DNA from: GCA-2862585 sp965277895
Lineage (GTDB): Bacteria > Bacteroidota > Bacteroidia > Flavobacteriales > UBA7312
DNA length: 64,000 bases
Direction: 5' to 3'
Assembly: GCA_965277895.1 (NCBI GenBank)
Contig: CBDIDR010000001.1
Location: 186,001 to 250,000, forward strand
Shown here piece after piece: positions 37,801-43,543 of the stretch (position 1 is its first letter; each line of letters begins with the position of its first letter). The notes under the pieces were generated by a model. It did not search any database, was not told the origin of the DNA, and worked only from the letters and a program-made list of their open reading frames with translations. The translations under genes and the position numbers were made by a program.

Positions 37801-38733
37801 ATTATAGTTCTCTGCTGTAGAGTCTGTACAAGCTGTTACACAAGTACCAAATAGTCCATCTTCGTCTGCACCAGAAGCAAGAACTCCAGATTCATCAGAA
37901 ACAGACCATGAGTTTTCAGAAGACCAAAAGTCAGTAGCAACATAAGCAACAGTCTGACAAACAGATAAATCTACACAGGCAGAAAATGATTCTTCTGCTC
38001 CACTCGCTAATGCGTAAGTAACCCCGTCTACAACAACAGAACCACCACCATCACCATAAGAGTCAAAAAGCGTAATAGTAATGTCAGTACATGAAGATAC
38101 CACATCCATAGTGTGAGAACCTAAATTAGTCCAATCTTCAAATAATTCTAGTACAATCCATTCGCAGTCGTCTGCATTTGTTCCTGCAGATGACGTCCAA
38201 TCAGAATTACCTGAGGTTACACTAGACTTTCTAACTAGAGTGTGGTCTTTTGTTCCATTAGAAACACCACAAACATCCCAGCCACTACCAGGGTCTACGT
38301 CCCAGTCACCTATCCGGTCAATAACTTCATAAGAATCTTCAGTTCCTAAAACTAAAGCATATCCATCATCGCCATTACTAAGATAAGTATGAAATTCATC
38401 CGCTTCTGCTAAAATAATAGCATCGGCTGATCCGTGTGAAATGATATACACATCACCAGGTGCAACTGATGCGCCAGCATCGAATTCATTCCAATATTCA
38501 TACTCACCCGGAACATCAATTGAGTTAGAAGCACTAGGATAAGCATATTGGGTTAAATCTACAGTATCGGTACCGGCATTGTAGATTTCTAAATACTTAT
38601 TGCTTGCGCTTCCTTCAGTATATTCTGAAAAGAATACCTGAGCATTCAAATTGCCATACGAGAACGCAGACAAAATAAAAGCTAACAAGAAACAACAATA
38701 AGTACGAAAATTTTGAGTAATTTTTAAACTCAT
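25849..38733 (-). CDS. giant secreted modular protein with about 35 Cys/Asp-rich repeats
   Basis: 4,294 residues, starting with a signal peptide (about 1-32). Next is a lamin-tail-like module (VFFSEYTEGSASNKYLEIYN, about 33-170). The body alternates Cys/Asp-rich modules of the form GCTDxxACNYxxxAxxxDGSCxY, often followed by GFDCDGNCL, with beta-sandwich modules. Those include DSYGDGW units, five carbohydrate-binding-like units (four with INGSWNGW or a close form, about 35.2-36.7 kb), CUB-like units (FTYPSDGVTPV), and pre-peptidase-C-like units. Near the C-terminus are EF-hand-like DADGDGVCD stretches, a SprB-like repeat (about 26.5-26.75 kb) and fibronectin-like modules. I count about 35 GCTD modules by eye. 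Calcium binding and an adhesive or surface role are inferences. No catalytic domain is recognisable. The T9SS tail is in the downstream fragment. Confidence 0.88.
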   Translation of the reverse strand: MSLKITQNFRTYCCFLLAFILSAFSYGNLNAQVFFSEYTEGSASNKYLEIYNAGTDTVDLTQYAYPSASNSIDVPGEYEYWNEFDAGASVAPGDVYIISHGSADAIILAEADEFHTYLSNGDDGYALVLGTEDSYEVIDRIGDWDVDPGSGWDVCGVSNGTKDHTLVRKSSVTSGNSDWTSSAGTNADDCEWIVLELFEDWTNLGSHTMDVVSSCTDITITLFDSYGDGGGSVVVDGVTYALASGAEESFSACVDLSVCQTVAYVATDFWSSENSWSVSDESGVLASGADEDGLFGTCVTACTDSTAENYNADADISDNTLCEYALVQGCTDAAACNYDETAEQDNGSCTYAAEGFDCDGNCLEGDLLVMSDSWGDGWNGAALTINGVDYSTSGTGSNVCVPAADCYIITWTSGSYDNETSWSFMGQEGSFGSTPENMGVCVTACTDSTAENYNADADISDNTLCEYALVQGCTDATACNYDETAEQDNGSCTYAAEGFDCDGICITGTNITITLSDSYGDGGGSVVVDGSTYELTSGSSESFVACVDLSVCQTVTYAATDSWSYENSWSVSDESGVLAVGADYDGLFGTCVTACMDEAACNYNADADVSDVSLCEYANNNADCDGNCLEGFTLVQGAGGGNGSGGGNGQGACVAIVEGCTDTLALNYNADANVSNDLCTYPNYVDFTVDMNGVDYNAMDYDNVVINGSWNGWAGWGVALTDADGDGVWTGTGEIDPAVVQFEYVVAITGPADGYSGWGQQFGNGCEGNNFLVIFEEGVDTYAQAPTVGCDVVEPTLNTVDFTVDMNGVEYDSTGIVVINGSWNGWAGWGVELSDADGDGVWTGSGSIDPAVVQFEYVVSVTSAADGWSGWGPQWGNGCEGTNFLVIFEADVDTYSEVPTVGCAPVVCEDCNTVTFSVNTANITVGANGMYVGGGVLGNAQAYQMSDSDGDGIWTVDVELAAGTSGNYAFFNSPGWAEDWNTKENLTDLPCADPGNWWDRILPEINGDTTLLHCFGTCDNDGTCPAPATFVTVNFEIDMNYVDYPNADYDNVVINGSWNGWNGWGVELSDDDGDGIYTGSAEFDPSIGQFEYLVAVTGPADNYSGWGVSLGNGCTIPIMNFLQVFQPGINEYTASQYTGCGVESTFNVDMNCADVAFNSVHLTGPLWNWTADIVMTDPDGDGIYSITMNGLTPGDTIEYKFMVDYWAGQEDLVDDMVNGATCAPIWDEAAGYANRLLPAGENSNDTYGSCEACPEPVPGCTDVAACNYNAEATEDDLSCTYAAEGFDCDGICITGTNITITLSDSYGDGGGSVVVDGSTYELTSGSSESFVACVDLSVCQTVTYAATDFWSYENSWSVSDESGVLASGADEDGLFGTCVTACTDSTAENYNADADISDNTLCEYALVQGCTDAAACNYDETAEQDNGSCTYAAEGFDCDGGCLEGDLLVMSDSYGDGWNGAALTINGVGYTIDDGSSSIVCVPTADCYIITWTSGSWDSETSWSFMGQEGSFGSTPENMGVCVTACTDSTAENYNADADISDNTLCEYALVQGCTDATACNYDETAEEDNGSCTYAEEGFDCDGNCLDGTFTSINVQEISTGGSTYSLIQWGGSWTFTNASTGESVASTETDDLSECLVDGCYEISGISGSGGFYAFAYSLDGGELVTPGAFGETGTDFISIGEAGCITGCTDESAENYDATAHISDNTLCEYALVQGCTDAAACNYDETAEQDNGSCTYAAEGFDCDGGCLEGELLVMSDTYGDGWNGNILTINGVDYTIDDGSSSIVCVPTADCYIMSWTNGSYVGETSWSFMGQEVEDGNTPENMGVCVTACTDSTAENYNADADISDNTLCEYALVQGCTDATACNYDETAEEDNGSCTYAEEGFDCDGNCLEGDLLVMSDSYGDGWNGAALTINGVDYACINDGVNGLNSSVCVPTADCYIITWTSGSWDSETSWSFMGQEGSFGSTPENMGVCVTACTDSTAENYNADADISDNTLCEYALAQGCTDATACNYDEAAEQDNGSCTYAAEGFDCDGNCLDVATNYTLTLFDSYGDGWYASSGIHTVVVNGVSYGQDFSNGTSSNSGLNEVSYTLCLDSTLCNEIAFVDGGAWETECSWNVADAAGNIIVSGNSSPEVSLFGSGCVTACTDSTAENYNADADISDNTLCEYALVQGCTDVAACNYDEAAEQDNGSCTYAAEGFDCDGNCLEGVAVVYTPGSYASENSFTIADCDGNVVAEMSSGTVGFNDCVVLPETYTVTLEDSYGDGWNQGSLTIGDDVYTILDVNGESTTNVWTTYPEGEFQLNNMGCPVGCTNPLANNYDAANVVDDGSCVFCVDGEEVSELPEATLPDDIITITIATGSSWSQEISWELYNDETEEFIISSTQTYSNNEVYVKTTGCLPAACYKLVTYDSYGDGWNGNGTFTVTNQFGEILVPSTVMGPNSGINTESELNDGYGVPQELSTYFSIGDASCATFGCTDPAASNYDADASVDDGSCITCPDGEVDVTFSFNQENITTDEVFVYNETDTVFSVVSGELGAWEGKTELMCVPAGCYTISMGASSSQGWTDGSQLQILDDLTADYYFLDVDGGSIDYSVVSIGGGECEDPNIGGCTDEAYDNYNPDATFENGSCEFLCTSATEGAVASVEEDVETAPWSFLCSDASGNGAVVTFEELNADMVYVVADCDSAEVFSFSPNLEEVVLAAGECIYFQAVDTWNTDSVGTITATLFELPDSSLWGCMDEFACNYDELATYEPADACEYPEVGFDCDGVELADYIDVELDFTGSFNLCLDDDDYNATDVSDYPGFTWNTDGEDMAFAFAGDGNQVLASVYGYSDLTFNDGHLVIYNGNPLDGGTLVDSETYSGTEDMEFDIIFDTEAGNTYFVIVDSDNFEDCFEFDISITSLIGVGGCTDEFACNYNDSADYNDLSCIYPADGFDCDGNFTGSACGTDNVITDSISVPYDNNMLEVFTYPSDGVTPVSILFTSGDTEGCCDDWRIYDGIGDDAINADNLIAEFNDVLEGLYAQGNGNGITVVWDTDGSVNGDETYGNMVFNVYCADFLYGCMDTLALNYDSIANMDDGSCIYDFVFGCTDELACNYADTADVDDGSCIFPTEGFDCDNNFLASGCGFDNIITDSIAGPYENNMFEVFTYASDGETPVTVVFTAGETESNWDYWYVYDGIGDAAISVENQIAVFDGDLAFNYATGLGNGITVVFDSDGSVTRNDDMVFDVYCVAQDLVGGCVDSTACNYDPEADYSDGSCFYPTATVDCNGDCYEGETYTITLFDSYGDGWGSIGGQHELYIDGQVFTFSTGNEATFTTCLADICHEIYFVSGGVWANECTYSISDADSNVVYSSDYNTTIDNPGSFGDACGTFGCTDPAAINYDETVDFENGSCEYPVAMWVELDYTTSSSTCLHENDYDGTNTAYSPLGTDFMSGEDMAFYFDGANGTVNASFVLTGPTTFTSMALFDGNPLDSTTTLLEFNQTGGSASTGESMTFESNDSTTYYVVVDGLATWGCYDYDLSLSFTTGTFGCTDVAACNYDSLATSDDGSCTYPDNDFVDCDGNCLFNVVTVTLEDADIDGTIASISVNDQVLLTGVGSVTACVDLAQCNTVTYNSNDEYFTAEAGWSISDSTAVYASVQFGDYDNDLNEADVQQFGGACALSGCMDSTACNYDPNAEVDYGCTYAEEGYDCGGVCLEDADLDGVCDADEISGCTDPTASNYDASATDDDDSCIPCTDNSIELMSYDAFGDSWNGATFTMTDGLNTITSGGVTEYTDFASEFLCVPAGCYEVTVGGGATDYEISFTLGDLIVEAQAGTFTDISVGEMDGVAYCDIVLGCTDSLALNYNDIANVDDGSCIAVVEGCTDELACNFNADANTDDNSCVFAGEGLDCDGVCLEDADGDGVCDADEVSGCTDETACNFSADATDDDASCTYADAGYDCDGLCLVDTDGDGVCDEFEVAGCTDANGDNYDPNATEDDGSCTFCNEFYVQLIGTTDASVNGGSDGNVQATGLGGSSNYDVAVFDADGVPQNPFALSAGDYIVQVTDITSSCVAEEAFTIGEPAGVNPCDVVPSGLSVDNIIHNRVTFNWSATDAAPSHYMIRYRVLGSGADGWTVISAGPVNTNSWNGTSRTRYFMEPGTTYEWSMRARVLNEDLTINCQSDWSANFEYTTLPACPNLDNLSVSAEANWVTFFADAPSGEWGVWQSKGKMRELGTNSYRYVIGGNDGNINGLKGNFTASTDYEWHTKAWCTGNVDEDGNSDPMYHSGWGDFSAFSTEAAL
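34445..34678 (-). repeat. 234-base perfect repeat, copy 1
   Basis: By line-by-line reading this block is identical to 37685-37918, exactly 3,240 bases away (1,080 codons, so in frame). It begins in GSCTYA and runs through GCTD, ENYNAD and into the DSYGDGGG module. Confidence 0.9.
34595..34902 (-). repeat. 308-base near-identical direct repeat, copy 1 (left flank of the SWNGW block)
   Basis: Nearly identical to 36956-37263 at equal length with a few substitutions. It encodes the DSYGDGGGSVVVDG module. The pair encloses about 2.05 kb holding the five carbohydrate-binding-like modules. Confidence 0.88.
34950..36700 (-). other. block of five carbohydrate-binding-like modules within the giant gene
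   Basis: Three units share VVINGSWNGW followed by WGVxLxDxDGDGxWTG and end with an FExxV strand and a GNGCE segment. Two diverged units carry YVGGGVLGNAQAYQMSDSDG and LTGPLWNWTADIVMTDPDG. The pattern resembles the early-set/CBM20-48-like starch-binding beta sandwich often attached to glycan-active proteins. The ligand is unknown. Confidence 0.6.
36956..37263 (-). repeat. 308-base near-identical direct repeat, copy 2 (right flank of the SWNGW block)
   Basis: Partner of 34595-34902, in the same orientation and 2,361 bases away (787 codons, in frame). Recombination between them would remove the SWNGW block without breaking the frame. Confidence 0.88.
37685..37918 (-). repeat. 234-base perfect repeat, copy 2
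   Basis: The second copy of the block at 34445-34678. The first mismatches are at 37684 and 37919. Confidence 0.9.
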
Positions 38734-38847
38734 AATACTTGTTTTTGGTTAATAATAAGTTAATTTCTAAAACTTAGTAGAAGTTACTAACAGAAGAATA
38801 TGTAACACAACTGACTGATTGTCAAGGTGTTATAAGTGGTTAGCCTC

Positions 38848-38859
38848 TTCTCTAGAGAA
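38848..38859. promoter_or_regulatory. 12-base palindrome upstream of the giant gene
   Basis: TTCTCTAGAGAA is a perfect inverted repeat about 115 bases upstream of the giant gene's start, in its divergent region with the Ig-like lipoprotein gene. It could be an operator. No TAnnTTTG box was found for the giant gene. Confidence 0.25.
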
Positions 38860-38943
38860 TTAGAGCTTATAAAGATATAATACTTTTTTAGATATTCAAA
38901 TTTTGAGCCAAAAAAAATAAAGTCAGAAAAGACATATAAAAAG

Positions 38944-38951
38944 TATATTTG
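38944..38951 (+). promoter_or_regulatory. -7 box for the Ig-like lipoprotein gene
   Basis: TATATTTG matches TAnnTTTG and ends 5 bases before the ATG at 38957. This again suggests a near-leaderless transcript. Confidence 0.45.
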
Positions 38952-38956
38952 CGACT

Positions 38957-40003
38957 ATGAAAAACATGTATTTTTTATTCCTCATTTTTTGTTTTTCCTG
39001 TGCCAATATTGTGCCTCTAACTGGTGGCGATAAAGATGTAAGCCCTCCTGAACTCCGCTCTGTTTACCCCGAAAATAAAAGCACCTTGTTCAAAGAAAAC
39101 ATTATTACAATGGTATTTGACGAAGCTATTCAGATAAATCAAGCTGAAAAATTGTTTTTTTCCCCATATATAGAAAATGATGTTAGCATAGAGGCTAAAG
39201 GTGATGAACTATTAATCTCAGTCGATGACGAATTTAAAGAAAATACTACCTACACTATCATTCTCAATAATATCGTAAAAGATATTACTGAAGGTAATGT
39301 GCTTAGCAATTTAGAATATACTTTTTCCACTGGGGCTGTAATTGACACATTATATATACAGGGCACTGTTTTAGATGCTTTAACTAAAAAAGCTGTTGAG
39401 AAAGTAAGCGTAGGTTTATATTATACCGAATCTGGTTCGGATAGTTTGCTTTACAAACAAAAGCCTGATTATTTAGCTATAAGCGATAAGGACGGTTTTT
39501 TTAAATTTTCTAACCTTGCTGACAACTCATTCACTTTGCTGGCTTTGGAAGATGCGGATAATAATCTGAAATTTAGCTTACCACAAGAAAAGGTAGGTTT
39601 CATTGACGATCCAATACAAGCAAGTTCTAAAAACACCACAGTCTTAGTTTTTGATGAAACAGCCTTAAGCGATTCCTTAACAAATATGCCTGCAGTTGAT
39701 AATGATAGTTATGGCCGTTTACTCATCGACTCTTTACCTAACAGCTCTTTAATTGTTGAGATTCTACATAAGGAGTCTGTGATTTATAGAACAACTGAAC
39801 CATCATTATCCTTAAGTATAGATTCATTAAGTGCCGGCACTTATTCTTTACGGATAATTTATGATGAGAATAATAATGGCAAATGGGATTCTGGAAGTTT
39901 AGCACAAAAACGACAAGCTGAAGAAGTAGAGTATTTTCCTAAGGACATTAACATTAGAGCCGACTGGGATGTTATTGTGGAGTGGGAGTCTAGTGAATTG
40001 TAA
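38957..40003 (+). CDS. lipoprotein with bacterial Ig-like (Big_5/SbsA-type) domain
   Basis: 348 residues. Signal and lipobox FLIFCFSC (Cys15) are followed by the typical NIVPLTGGDKDVSPPEL. An Ig-like domain of the Big_5/SbsA type covers about 30-125 (VYPENKSTLFKENIITMVFDE to YTFSTG). A carboxypeptidase-regulatory-like segment follows (YIQGTVLDALTKKAVEKVSVGLY, KDGFFKFSNLADNSFTLLAL), and the C-terminus has RIIYDENNNGKWDSG. It is probably anchored in the outer membrane; the role is unknown. Its 3' end overlaps the convergent hydrolase gene by 14 bases. Confidence 0.82.
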   Translation: MKNMYFLFLIFCFSCANIVPLTGGDKDVSPPELRSVYPENKSTLFKENIITMVFDEAIQINQAEKLFFSPYIENDVSIEAKGDELLISVDDEFKENTTYTIILNNIVKDITEGNVLSNLEYTFSTGAVIDTLYIQGTVLDALTKKAVEKVSVGLYYTESGSDSLLYKQKPDYLAISDKDGFFKFSNLADNSFTLLALEDADNNLKFSLPQEKVGFIDDPIQASSKNTTVLVFDETALSDSLTNMPAVDNDSYGRLLIDSLPNSSLIVEILHKESVIYRTTEPSLSLSIDSLSAGTYSLRIIYDENNNGKWDSGSLAQKRQAEEVEYFPKDINIRADWDVIVEWESSEL

Positions 40004-40754
40004 ACGCATCAGCGTCTTTCAAAAAAGGAAGTTTGCTGCGAACAGATTGCAAATCGTCTTTACTTATCACCACTGTTTTAACGTCTTCATTTTCTCCCCC
40101 TATATATATAATGTGTCCATTAGCATCAATTAAAGCACTTTGTCCATTATAGTTTATGCCGTTAATGTCTTCCCCTACTCTATTTACTCCAACTACATAA
40201 GATTGGTTTTCTATAGCTCTAGCTACTAAAAGCTTATTCCAATGCTCGATTCGCTTTACTGGCCAATTGGCGACATATATCAACACATCGTAATCATCAT
40301 TATTTCTACTATATACCGGAAAACGTAAATCGTAACATATTAAAGGGCAAATATTCCACCCCTTATACTCAAGGGTTATACGCTTGTCGCCTTTGGTGAT
40401 AAAATCAGATTCATTCATCATACCAAACAAGTGTCTTTTATCATAATGTTGGAGTGAGCCATCTGGAAAAGCACAAATGAGTCGGTTGTATATCGAGCCG
40501 TTTTCTTCGATAAGAATAGAGCCAATTACTAGTGCTTCTTTTTCTTTAGAGTGTTCGAGCATCCATTGAATGCTTTCACCACTCATAATTTCTGTTTTTG
40601 CATTTAGGCAAAAGGCTGTTGTAAAGAGTTCTGGTAAAACAATGACATCTGTCTTGCCTACGTTTTGAAGTAATTGATTGAAATGTAAACGATTGGCTTC
40701 AGGCTGCTCCCACTGAAGATAACTTTGTACTAATGTTATGTTAAGTTCAGTCAT
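39990..40754 (-). CDS. carbon-nitrogen hydrolase, omega-amidase/YafV-like
   Basis: 254 residues with the nitrilase-superfamily triad: Glu42 in VLPELFTTAF, Lys in HYDKRHLFGM, and Cys in ICYDLRFPVYSR. IYVANWPVKRIEHWNKLLVARA and NQSYVVGVNRVG fit the omega-amidase (Nit2/YafV) subgroup, which hydrolyses alpha-ketoglutaramate or ketosuccinamate. It lies 16 bases downstream of sdhB and on the same strand, so it may be co-transcribed with sdhCAB. The substrate assignment is by family only. Confidence 0.85.
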   Translation of the reverse strand: MTELNITLVQSYLQWEQPEANRLHFNQLLQNVGKTDVIVLPELFTTAFCLNAKTEIMSGESIQWMLEHSKEKEALVIGSILIEENGSIYNRLICAFPDGSLQHYDKRHLFGMMNESDFITKGDKRITLEYKGWNICPLICYDLRFPVYSRNNDDYDVLIYVANWPVKRIEHWNKLLVARAIENQSYVVGVNRVGEDINGINYNGQSALIDANGHIIYIGGENEDVKTVVISKDDLQSVRSKLPFLKDADAFTIH

Positions 40755-40770
40755 CTACCCATTTAGCAAG

Positions 40771-41523
40771 TTACTTTTTTGATTTAATGGATGCGGACAT
40801 ATATTCTCTGTTCATACGTGCAATATTCTCAAGAGATATTTCCTTTGGACATTCAACCTCACAGGCTCCTGTATTGGTGCAGTTACCAAATCCTTCTAAA
40901 TCCATTTGGTCCACCATATTTAGCACACGTTCTTCTCTTTCTACTTGGCCTTGAGGTAATAAGGCTAGCTGAGAAACTTTGGCAGAAACGAATAACATTG
41001 CCGATGAGTTTTTACAAGTAGCTACACAAGCTCCACAGCCTATACAAGTAGCTGCACTAAAGGCGTCGTCAGCATCTTCTTTAGGGATTGGAATAGCGTT
41101 AGCGTCAAGGGTATTTCCAGAAGTATTTACAGAAACGTATCCTCCTGCCTGAATAACTCTGTCAAATGCAGAACGGTCAACAACTAAGTCTTTTATTACT
41201 GGAAAGGCTTTAGCTCTCCATGGTTCTATATAGATGGTTTCGCCATCTTTAAACTCACGCATATGCAATTGGCAAGTGGTTACTGCACGAGCAGGTCCAT
41301 GAGCTTCGCCATTAATATACATTGAACAGCTTCCACAGATACCTTCTCGACAATCGTGATCAAAAGCGATGGGATCTTCTCCTTTGTCAATGATGTTGCC
41401 GTTTACTACATCTATCATTTCTAAGAAAGACATATCAGGACTGATATCCGTAACTTTGTATTCGACTATTTTGCCTTTTGCGTTAGCGTTTTTTTGTCGC
41501 CAAACTCTTAACGTTAAATTCAT
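40771..41523 (-). CDS. sdhB: succinate dehydrogenase/fumarate reductase iron-sulfur subunit
   Basis: 250 residues. The N-terminal [2Fe-2S] ferredoxin domain has CREGICGSCSMYING and the later CQLHM. The C-terminal part carries CIGCGACVATCKNSSAML and CTNTGACEVECPKEI for the [4Fe-4S] and [3Fe-4S] clusters. It relays electrons from SdhA to the membrane subunit. It is the third gene of sdhC-A-B, 6 bases after sdhA. Confidence 0.95.
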   Translation of the reverse strand: MNLTLRVWRQKNANAKGKIVEYKVTDISPDMSFLEMIDVVNGNIIDKGEDPIAFDHDCREGICGSCSMYINGEAHGPARAVTTCQLHMREFKDGETIYIEPWRAKAFPVIKDLVVDRSAFDRVIQAGGYVSVNTSGNTLDANAIPIPKEDADDAFSAATCIGCGACVATCKNSSAMLFVSAKVSQLALLPQGQVEREERVLNMVDQMDLEGFGNCTNTGACEVECPKEISLENIARMNREYMSASIKSKK

Positions 41524-41529
41524 ATCGAA

Positions 41530-43533
41530 TTATTTATAACTTCTTTGTTTAACCTCTATATTCTCAAATACTAGCTCTTCTTTATGAAGGGTTGATTCTG
41601 AGGGTTTTTCATTGTATTCCCAAGATGAAACAAATGTGAAATCTTTATCATTTCTTAATGCTTCACCTTCTTCTGTTTGAGACTCTTCTCTAAAGTGACC
41701 TCCGCAAGACTCAGAACGCTCTAGAGCATCTTTACACATCAACTCACCAAGTTCTAAAAAGTCAGCCACTCGTCCTGCTTTTTCTAGTTCTTGATTAAAT
41801 TCATCTGCAGAACCTGGAACTTTTACATCCTTCCAAAACTCTTCTCTTAATGCAGCTACCTCATCTATTGCTCTAAGCAAGTCTTCTTTATTTCTTGACA
41901 TACCACAGTCATTCCATATAATTTTACCTAATTTTTTGTGGAAGTAGTCTACAGTCTTAGTCCCTTTATTGTTTACTAGCTTGTCTATTCGTTCTTTAGC
42001 TTGCTTTTCAGCTTCATCAAATTCAGGCAAGTCTGTCGGTATAGTACCTGTTCTAATATCGTCTGCCAGATAATCTCCAATAGTGTAAGGCAATACGAAG
42101 TAACCGTCAGCTAATCCCTGCATTAATGCCGAAGCTCCTAAACGGTTTGCACCATGGTCAGAAAAATTAGCCTCACCGCATGCATATAAGCCAGAAACGT
42201 TGGTCATTAAATTATAATCAACCCACAAACCACCCATTGTGTAGTGTACTGCCGGATAAATTTTCATTGGCGTTTCGTATGGATTGTCATCAGTAATTTT
42301 TTCATACATCTGAAATAGATTTCCATACTTTGCTTTTACAACTTCTTTGCCTAGTTTGGTAATCAGTTTACTGTCGCTCTCATCCAAGCCTTTGATATTT
42401 ACTTGCTCTCTTCCGTAACGCTCTATAGCTGAAGCAAAATCTAAATATACCGCTTCGCCGGTTTCGTTAACGCCGTATCCAGCATCACATCTTTCTTTTG
42501 CTGCTCTACTGGCGACATCTCTTGGAACAAGATTTCCAAAAGCAGGATATCTTCTTTCTAAGTAATAATCTCTTTCGTCTTCAGACAGTTCTGTAGGCTT
42601 CTTTTTGCCTGATCGAATGGCTTCAACGTCTTCAATGTTTTTTGGCACCCAAATACGCCCATCGTTTCGTAAGGACTCTGACATCAAGGTAAGTTTAGAC
42701 TGATACTCTCCTGAAACTGGAATACATGTAGGGTGAATCTGTGTAAAACATGGGTTTGAAAAATAGGCTCCTTTTTTATGGGCTTTCCATGCTGCAGTAA
42801 CGTTACTTCCCATAGCATTTGTACTCAAGAAAAATACGTTTCCATAACCTCCAGAGGCTAACACTACGGCGTGAGCAGAATGACGCTCTATTTCACCTGT
42901 AATTAAATTTCTAGCAATGATTCCTCTTGCTTTGCCATCAACAATAACAACGTCGAGCATTTCGTGACGGTTGTACATGGCAATTTTGCCTTTGTTGATT
43001 TGGCGAGACATCGCCGAATAAGCTCCTAAAAGAAGCTGTTGTCCTGTTTGTCCTTTTGCATAGAATGTTCTTGAAACCTGAACACCACCAAAAGAACGGT
43101 TGTCTAATAAACCACCATACTCTCTAGCAAATGGGACGCCTTGAGCTACACATTGGTCAATAATATTCGTGCTTACCTCAGCTAATCGATATACATTAGC
43201 TTCTCTTGAACGGTAGTCTCCACCTTTAATTGTATCGTAGAATAAGCGATAAACAGAATCACCATCGTTTTGGTAATTTTTCGCTGCATTGATTCCTCCT
43301 TGTGCAGCAATGGAATGTGCACGTCTTGGTGAGTCTTGAAAACAAAATGACTTAACGTTGTAACCCATCTCCGCAAGAGAGGCAGCGGCAGATGCACCAG
43401 CTAATCCAGTTCCTACAACGATAACATCTATTGAACGTTTGTTGGCTGGGTTAACTAAGTTAATAGAGTTTTTATGATTAGTCCATTTATCTTTTAATGG
43501 ACCTTTAGGGATTTTAGCGTCTAGTTTGCTCAT
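41530..43533 (-). CDS. sdhA: succinate dehydrogenase/fumarate reductase flavoprotein subunit
   Basis: 667 residues. The FAD Rossmann motif GTGLAGASAAASLAEMGYNV lies near residues 37-56. HSIAAQGGINAAKN contains the His that binds FAD covalently. ANRLGASALMQGLADGYF and the ERYGREQVNIKG region are typical of the long epsilon-proteobacterial/Bacteroidota form. It oxidises succinate to fumarate in the TCA cycle. Flanked by sdhC (10 bases) and sdhB. Confidence 0.96.
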   Translation of the reverse strand: MSKLDAKIPKGPLKDKWTNHKNSINLVNPANKRSIDVIVVGTGLAGASAAASLAEMGYNVKSFCFQDSPRRAHSIAAQGGINAAKNYQNDGDSVYRLFYDTIKGGDYRSREANVYRLAEVSTNIIDQCVAQGVPFAREYGGLLDNRSFGGVQVSRTFYAKGQTGQQLLLGAYSAMSRQINKGKIAMYNRHEMLDVVIVDGKARGIIARNLITGEIERHSAHAVVLASGGYGNVFFLSTNAMGSNVTAAWKAHKKGAYFSNPCFTQIHPTCIPVSGEYQSKLTLMSESLRNDGRIWVPKNIEDVEAIRSGKKKPTELSEDERDYYLERRYPAFGNLVPRDVASRAAKERCDAGYGVNETGEAVYLDFASAIERYGREQVNIKGLDESDSKLITKLGKEVVKAKYGNLFQMYEKITDDNPYETPMKIYPAVHYTMGGLWVDYNLMTNVSGLYACGEANFSDHGANRLGASALMQGLADGYFVLPYTIGDYLADDIRTGTIPTDLPEFDEAEKQAKERIDKLVNNKGTKTVDYFHKKLGKIIWNDCGMSRNKEDLLRAIDEVAALREEFWKDVKVPGSADEFNQELEKAGRVADFLELGELMCKDALERSESCGGHFREESQTEEGEALRNDKDFTFVSSWEYNEKPSESTLHKEELVFENIEVKQRSYK

Positions 43534-43543
43534 ATACTTTTTA

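Noticed and set aside
31950..38100. Regularly spaced repeats resembling a CRISPR array
   Set aside because: The repeats are 230-500 bases long, lie in a continuous reading frame and encode protein modules. There are no short repeats with unique spacers.
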